From NCBI GenBank assembly GCA_029879605.1, contig JAOUQA010000047.1, positions 1-9,781 on the forward strand: 9,781 nucleotides of DNA, given 5' to 3'. The translations under genes were made by a program, and so were the position numbers. The notes beneath the pieces were generated by a model. It did not search any database. It was given only the letters and a program-made list of their open reading frames with translations, and was not told the origin of the DNA. Positions 6,686 through 9,781 of this stretch are shown one piece after another (the first letter of the stretch is position 1; each line of letters opens with the position of its first letter). The stretch comes from Gammaproteobacteria bacterium (lineage in GTDB: Bacteria; Pseudomonadota; Gammaproteobacteria; SZUA-229).

Positions 6686-7075
6686 TCAGGGCAGGTCTAC
6701 CGGCTCCGGAGCCAGCCAGCCTTCTGCGCGGTGTTCGGCCACAACGGTGGTATAAATTCCACCGCGGACATTGAATTCAGCAGTGACGCGCATAAAGCGT
6801 GGTTCAGTTGCCGTCACCAGGTCACTGAGAATCTGGTTGGTAACATCTTCATGAAATGCACCTTCATCACGGAAGGCCCAGATATACAGTTTCAGGGATT
6901 TTAGCTCGACACATTTTTTGTCAGCAATGTATTCCAGGTCGATGGTGGCAAAATCCGGCTGGCCAGTTTTTGGGCACAGGCAGGTGAATTCCGGCATGGT
7001 GATGCGAATCGTATAATCCCTTTCTGGGCGGGGATTATCAAAGGTTTCCAGGGACTTTGAAGGCTGTGTCGACAT
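6686..7075 (-). CDS. queF: NADPH-dependent 7-cyano-7-deazaguanine reductase
   Basis: A 129-residue enzyme that reduces preQ0 to preQ1, the last free-base step of queuosine biosynthesis for tRNA wobble position 34. The catalytic cysteine is C34 in LCPKTGQPDF, with the conserved Asp at 41. The QueF signature ELKSLKLYIW (57-66) and the FHE segment (74-76), which contacts substrate, are present. It is the short, single-domain type, like the Bacillus enzyme, rather than the roughly 280-residue two-domain form of enteric bacteria and Vibrio. That is informative for placing the organism. The ATG at 7075 is preceded by AGAGGT (7081-7086) at 5 bases, a strong Shine-Dalgarno site. It heads a two-gene unit with the FGGY kinase and is divergent from smc. 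A consensus -10 and an FNR-like dyad lie upstream. Confidence 0.96.
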   Translation of the reverse strand: MSTQPSKSLETFDNPRPERDYTIRITMPEFTCLCPKTGQPDFATIDLEYIADKKCVELKSLKLYIWAFRDEGAFHEDVTNQILSDLVTATEPRFMRVTAEFNVRGGIYTTVVAEHRAEGWLAPEPVDLP

Positions 7076-7150
7076 GTTGAACCTCTTTTATAATCAGTGA
7101 CTTATATCTTGAGTGAAAAATATTTAAAACATTGTGTGAATTAGGGCGGC

Positions 7151-7156
7151 ATTATA
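7151..7156 (-). promoter_or_regulatory. Putative -10 element of the queF promoter
   Basis: Read on the - strand, this is a perfect TATAAT followed by a G+C-rich stretch (GCCGCCC), in an otherwise A+T-rich intergenic region. Transcription would start near 7144, giving a leader of about 70 bases. No recognisable -35 hexamer lies at 16-18 bases upstream (the hexamer at 17 bases is GCCTAA), so the promoter may be weak or activator-dependent. Confidence 0.45.
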
Positions 7157-7163
7157 GCGCGAA

Positions 7164-7197
7164 ATTGATATACTTAGGCGCTTTGATAAATATCAAT
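7164..7197. repeat. Clustered TTGATA half-sites in the queF-smc intergenic region
   Basis: ATTGATAT (7164-7171) and its exact inverse ATATCAAT (7190-7197) are 18 bases apart. A further TTGATA on the + strand lies at 7183-7188, so there are three half-sites in 34 bases. The two right-hand copies make the compact dyad listed separately. The arrangement suggests regulator binding, possibly affecting both divergent genes. Confidence 0.35.
7183..7196. promoter_or_regulatory. FNR/ANR-like dyad
   Basis: TTGAT-AAAT-ATCAA is a perfect match to the FNR-family consensus TTGAT-N4-ATCAA. Its centre (7189.5) is about 45 bases upstream of the predicted queF start and about 42 bases before the smc ATG. Occupancy could replace the missing -35 contact at queF, or block transcription towards smc. 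The match is sequence-level only; A+T-rich spacers can produce such dyads by chance. Confidence 0.4.
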
Positions 7198-7214
7198 CAT
7201 ACAAAACGATAAAA

Positions 7215-7220
7215 AAGGAT
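7215..7220 (+). promoter_or_regulatory. Likely ribosome binding site of smc
   Basis: AAGGAT is the only purine-rich Shine-Dalgarno candidate before ATG 7232. It ends 11 bases from the start codon, longer than the usual 5-9. The start itself is secured by the family-typical N-terminus (MRLSKIKLAGFKSF). Confidence 0.45.
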
Positions 7221-7231
7221 CCAGAACCTTA

Positions 7232-9781
7232 ATGCGACTGAGTAAGATTAAACTGGCGGGCTTTAAATCATTCGTCGACCCAACCACCATCAATTTTCCA
7301 AGTAATCTCACCGGTATTGTCGGTCCTAATGGCTGTGGCAAATCCAATACTATTGACGCGGTGCGCTGGGTTATGGGTGAATCATCAGCCAGGCATTTAC
7401 GTGGTGAGTCCATGGACGATGTTATCTTCAGTGGTTCTTCATCAAGAAAGCCTGTGGGTCAGGCCTCTGTTGAGCTGATTTTTGATAATAGCGAAGGCAA
7501 GCTGGAAGGCCCTTATGCGCAATATAATGAAATATCCGCCAAACGCACAGTGACCCGTGATGGTCAGTCCAAGTATTTTCTAAATGGTACTAAATGCCGC
7601 CGTCGTGATATTGCCGACCTGTTTTTAGGTACTGGCCTGGGGCCAAGAAGTTACGCCATTATCGAGCAGGGTATGATTTCCCGCCTGATTGAAGCCAAGC
7701 CAGAAGAATTACGTACATTCCTGGAAGAAGCAGCCGGTATTTCCAAGTATAAAGAGCGTCGCCGGGAAACTGAAAACCGTATTCGACATACCCGCGAAAA
7801 CCTGGATCGCCTGGATGATTTACGTGAAGAAATAGATAAACAGCTGGCTCATTTGCAACGTCAGTCGCGCACGGCTGAGCGTTATAAGGATATGAAACAG
7901 GAAGAACGTCGCTTAAAGGCAGAGCATTTATCTTTGCGCTGGCGCGAGCTGAAAAAAGAAGTCGAGAATCGTCAGCAGGCGATACAGGAACAGCAGACAA
8001 GACTGGAGCAGGTTATTGCGGAACAGCGTTCTGTTGAAGCTGACATTGAAACCAGTCGAGAACAACGCACTGAAGCCAATGAATCTTTAAATGCGGTACA
8101 GGCCCAGTTTTATAAACTGGGTTCAGATATTTCACGCCTGGAACAATCGATTCAGCATCAGAAAGAACTTTATGAACGTCAGCAACAGGATTTGCGTGAC
8201 CTGGAAAATTCATTGCGCGAAGCTGAGCATGCCGTTGAGCATGATAAACAGCAACTTGAAGAAGTGCTGCAAGTACTGGCAGACAGTGAGCCTCAGCTGG
8301 AGATGCTGCGTGAAGCGCAACAAACTTCCAGTGAAGCTTTACAGGAAGCGGAAGCTGCCATGCATGAGTGGCAAACTGCCTGGGAAGAATATAATCGCCG
8401 CGTTGCGGAGCCTTCAGAGAGTGCCCAGGTTGAGCGCACGCGTATGGAGCAGCTGGAAAGACATATTGCAAATCTGCAACAGCGTCTGCAGCGGATTGAA
8501 GAAGAAAAGAAAAATCTCAGTGCCGGTGATCTCGAAAGCGAGCTGAATAATTTACGTCAGCAGAGTGAAGAAGCCGAGATGCAGAAAACAGAGCTGGAAG
8601 ATCGCGTTGCTGAAGTGCTGGAAAAAATTAATATCTACCGCGAGCAGACCAACCAGTTTAATAGTCACCAGGATGATATTCGACATCAGTTACATGACAA
8701 ACGAGGCAAGCTGGCTTCGCTACAGGCATTGCAACAGGCTGCATTAGGTAAGCAGGAAAAAGCAGTGACTGGCTGGCTCGAAAACCAGGGCCTGTCCGAG
8801 AATGCCCGTTTAGCTGAAAGTCTCGAGGTTGAATCAGGCTGGGAAAAAGCGGCTGAAACTGTACTTGGACAATACCTTGAAGCCGTTTGTGTTGATGGTA
8901 TTGATGGTGTGACGGGTGTTCTAAATAGCCTGGATGCAGGTAGCCTGACATTGTTTGATACCTCCAGTGCCGATGTGCCTGCTGCCAGTATGCACAATGC
9001 CCTGGCAGATAAAATCCGCTCTAAATGGCCCCTGGGCAACCTGTTGAACGGTGTGCTGATAGCTGAAGATCTGAACCAGGCAATGAGTATGCGTATTTCC
9101 CTGGCCGATGGCGATTCTGTGATCACCCGGGATGGTATCTGGTTAGGTCGTAACTGGTTGCGAGTTGCTCGTGATAAAGATGAAAAAGCCGGCGTGCTGG
9201 CTCGTGAGCAGGAAATCAAGCAACTGGAACAGGAGCTGGAGCAGCTTGATGAGCAGGCGGATGATATTGAGCAGAAAATTCAGAATAACCGTGCTGAGCA
9301 GCTAACTTATGAGCAGCAACGTGAGCAGTGGCAGGCGGAATTAAACCAGGCCCACAGCCAGGTTGCGCATATTAAGGCGCAGATTACTGCACGTCAGTCA
9401 CGCCTGGAGCAGATCCAGAATCGCACGGGTAATTTACAGAAAGAAGCGGCAGAAATTCATAGTCAGATTTCACAGGAAGAAACTGATATGGAGACAGCAC
9501 GTCAGAAACGTAACGAAGCCATGGCACAGATGGAAACACTGAGTCGTGAACGGGAAAGTCTTACTGGCCAGAGAGAAAGTTTACAGAATCGTTTACACGA
9601 GGCTCGTAGTAAGGCGCAGACCGAACGCGAAGCAGTACATGAACTGGCTATTAGCATCGAATCAAGGCGAACTTCACGACGTAACCTTGAACAGAATATT
9701 GAACGCATGTCGAGCCAGCTGGAACAGCATCAGCAGCGTCGCAGTGAATTACGCCAGATCCTGGAACGGGGTGAAGAGCCA
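7232..9781 (+). CDS. smc: Chromosome partition protein SMC (partial, right end outside window)
   Basis: 850 codons are open without a stop to the window edge; the usual length is about 1,160-1,180, so the last quarter is missing. SMC forms V-shaped dimers with ScpA/ScpB that extrude DNA loops and organise the chromosome. The N-terminal ATPase half-domain has the Walker A loop GPNGCGKSN (31-39), Q-loop Q146 in IIEQGMIS, and the conserved EEAAGISKYKERR segment near 167-181. A long Q/E/R-rich coiled coil spans about 182-508. The globular hinge spans about 515-645, containing VESGWEKAAETVLGQYLEAV and ending near ITRDGIWLGRNWLRV. The returning coiled coil starts at about 650. The C-terminal ABC signature and Walker B lie beyond the window. 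SMC instead of MukB argues against an enteric, Vibrio or Pasteurella origin. smc is transcribed divergently from queF; a clear promoter of its own was not found. Confidence 0.96.
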   Translation, partial: MRLSKIKLAGFKSFVDPTTINFPSNLTGIVGPNGCGKSNTIDAVRWVMGESSARHLRGESMDDVIFSGSSSRKPVGQASVELIFDNSEGKLEGPYAQYNEISAKRTVTRDGQSKYFLNGTKCRRRDIADLFLGTGLGPRSYAIIEQGMISRLIEAKPEELRTFLEEAAGISKYKERRRETENRIRHTRENLDRLDDLREEIDKQLAHLQRQSRTAERYKDMKQEERRLKAEHLSLRWRELKKEVENRQQAIQEQQTRLEQVIAEQRSVEADIETSREQRTEANESLNAVQAQFYKLGSDISRLEQSIQHQKELYERQQQDLRDLENSLREAEHAVEHDKQQLEEVLQVLADSEPQLEMLREAQQTSSEALQEAEAAMHEWQTAWEEYNRRVAEPSESAQVERTRMEQLERHIANLQQRLQRIEEEKKNLSAGDLESELNNLRQQSEEAEMQKTELEDRVAEVLEKINIYREQTNQFNSHQDDIRHQLHDKRGKLASLQALQQAALGKQEKAVTGWLENQGLSENARLAESLEVESGWEKAAETVLGQYLEAVCVDGIDGVTGVLNSLDAGSLTLFDTSSADVPAASMHNALADKIRSKWPLGNLLNGVLIAEDLNQAMSMRISLADGDSVITRDGIWLGRNWLRVARDKDEKAGVLAREQEIKQLEQELEQLDEQADDIEQKIQNNRAEQLTYEQQREQWQAELNQAHSQVAHIKAQITARQSRLEQIQNRTGNLQKEAAEIHSQISQEETDMETARQKRNEAMAQMETLSRERESLTGQRESLQNRLHEARSKAQTEREAVHELAISIESRRTSRRNLEQNIERMSSQLEQHQQRRSELRQILERGEEP

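Noticed and set aside
7076..7145. Possible preQ1 riboswitch in the queF leader
   Set aside because: The predicted leader of about 70 bases is A+T-rich, and I could not find the C-rich loop and A-rich tail pattern of a preQ1 aptamer.
8091..8546. Open frame of about 151 codons on the + strand inside smc, and several - strand open frames between 7659 and 9708
   Set aside because: They overlap the continuous smc reading frame in other frames, show no recognisable protein motifs, and have compositions expected of shadows of Q/E/R-rich coiled-coil coding sequence.
1..9781. CRISPR arrays, tRNA/rRNA genes, insertion sequences, integrases, toxin-antitoxin or phage-defence genes
   Set aside because: I saw no regularly spaced direct repeats, no tRNA cloverleaf candidates between genes, and no transposase, integrase or defence motifs in the frames examined.

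Overview
The window looks like chromosomal DNA from a gammaproteobacterium outside the enteric/Vibrio/Pasteurella group. It carries a canonical smc rather than mukB, a short unimodal queF, and the gammaproteobacterial-type pair cysZ-slyX. I cannot name the genus.

Layout, left to right. (1) Positions 1-126 hold the last 41 codons of adk on the + strand, followed by a strong intrinsic terminator. (2) Positions 191-4170 hold a two-gene + strand unit: an exported sugar-binding-type periplasmic protein (ATG at 306) and, 28 bases later, a 955-residue membrane-bound hybrid sensor histidine kinase (sensor, HAMP, PAS, HisKA, HATPase, receiver). No permease or transporter ATPase is present. The pair resembles the LuxP-LuxQ and TorT-TorS arrangement, in which a binding protein presents a ligand state to a kinase instead of feeding a transporter. 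(3) On the - strand, directly behind the kinase, lies a 43-codon fragment that I read as the N-terminus of a DUF3050 (heme-oxygenase-like fold) gene, cut off by a stop codon and with no room for the rest. (4) slyX and cysZ follow upstream on the - strand and overlap by 11 bases. (5) A short FGGY sugar kinase (D-ribulose kinase type) and queF form a tight - strand pair with 7 bases between them. (6) A divergent intergenic region of about 156 bases holds a perfect TATAAT pointing at queF and a perfect match to the FNR/ANR dyad consensus. (7) smc starts at 7232 on the + strand and runs off the right end after 850 codons.

The most interesting part is positions 191-4215. An A+T-rich sensory pair sits between adk and a truncated gene in an otherwise housekeeping neighbourhood. 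This suggests that the pair was acquired, with loss of most of the DUF3050 gene. The kinase ends in a receiver domain without a histidine phosphotransfer domain, so its output partner must be encoded elsewhere. Ligand and output are unknown.
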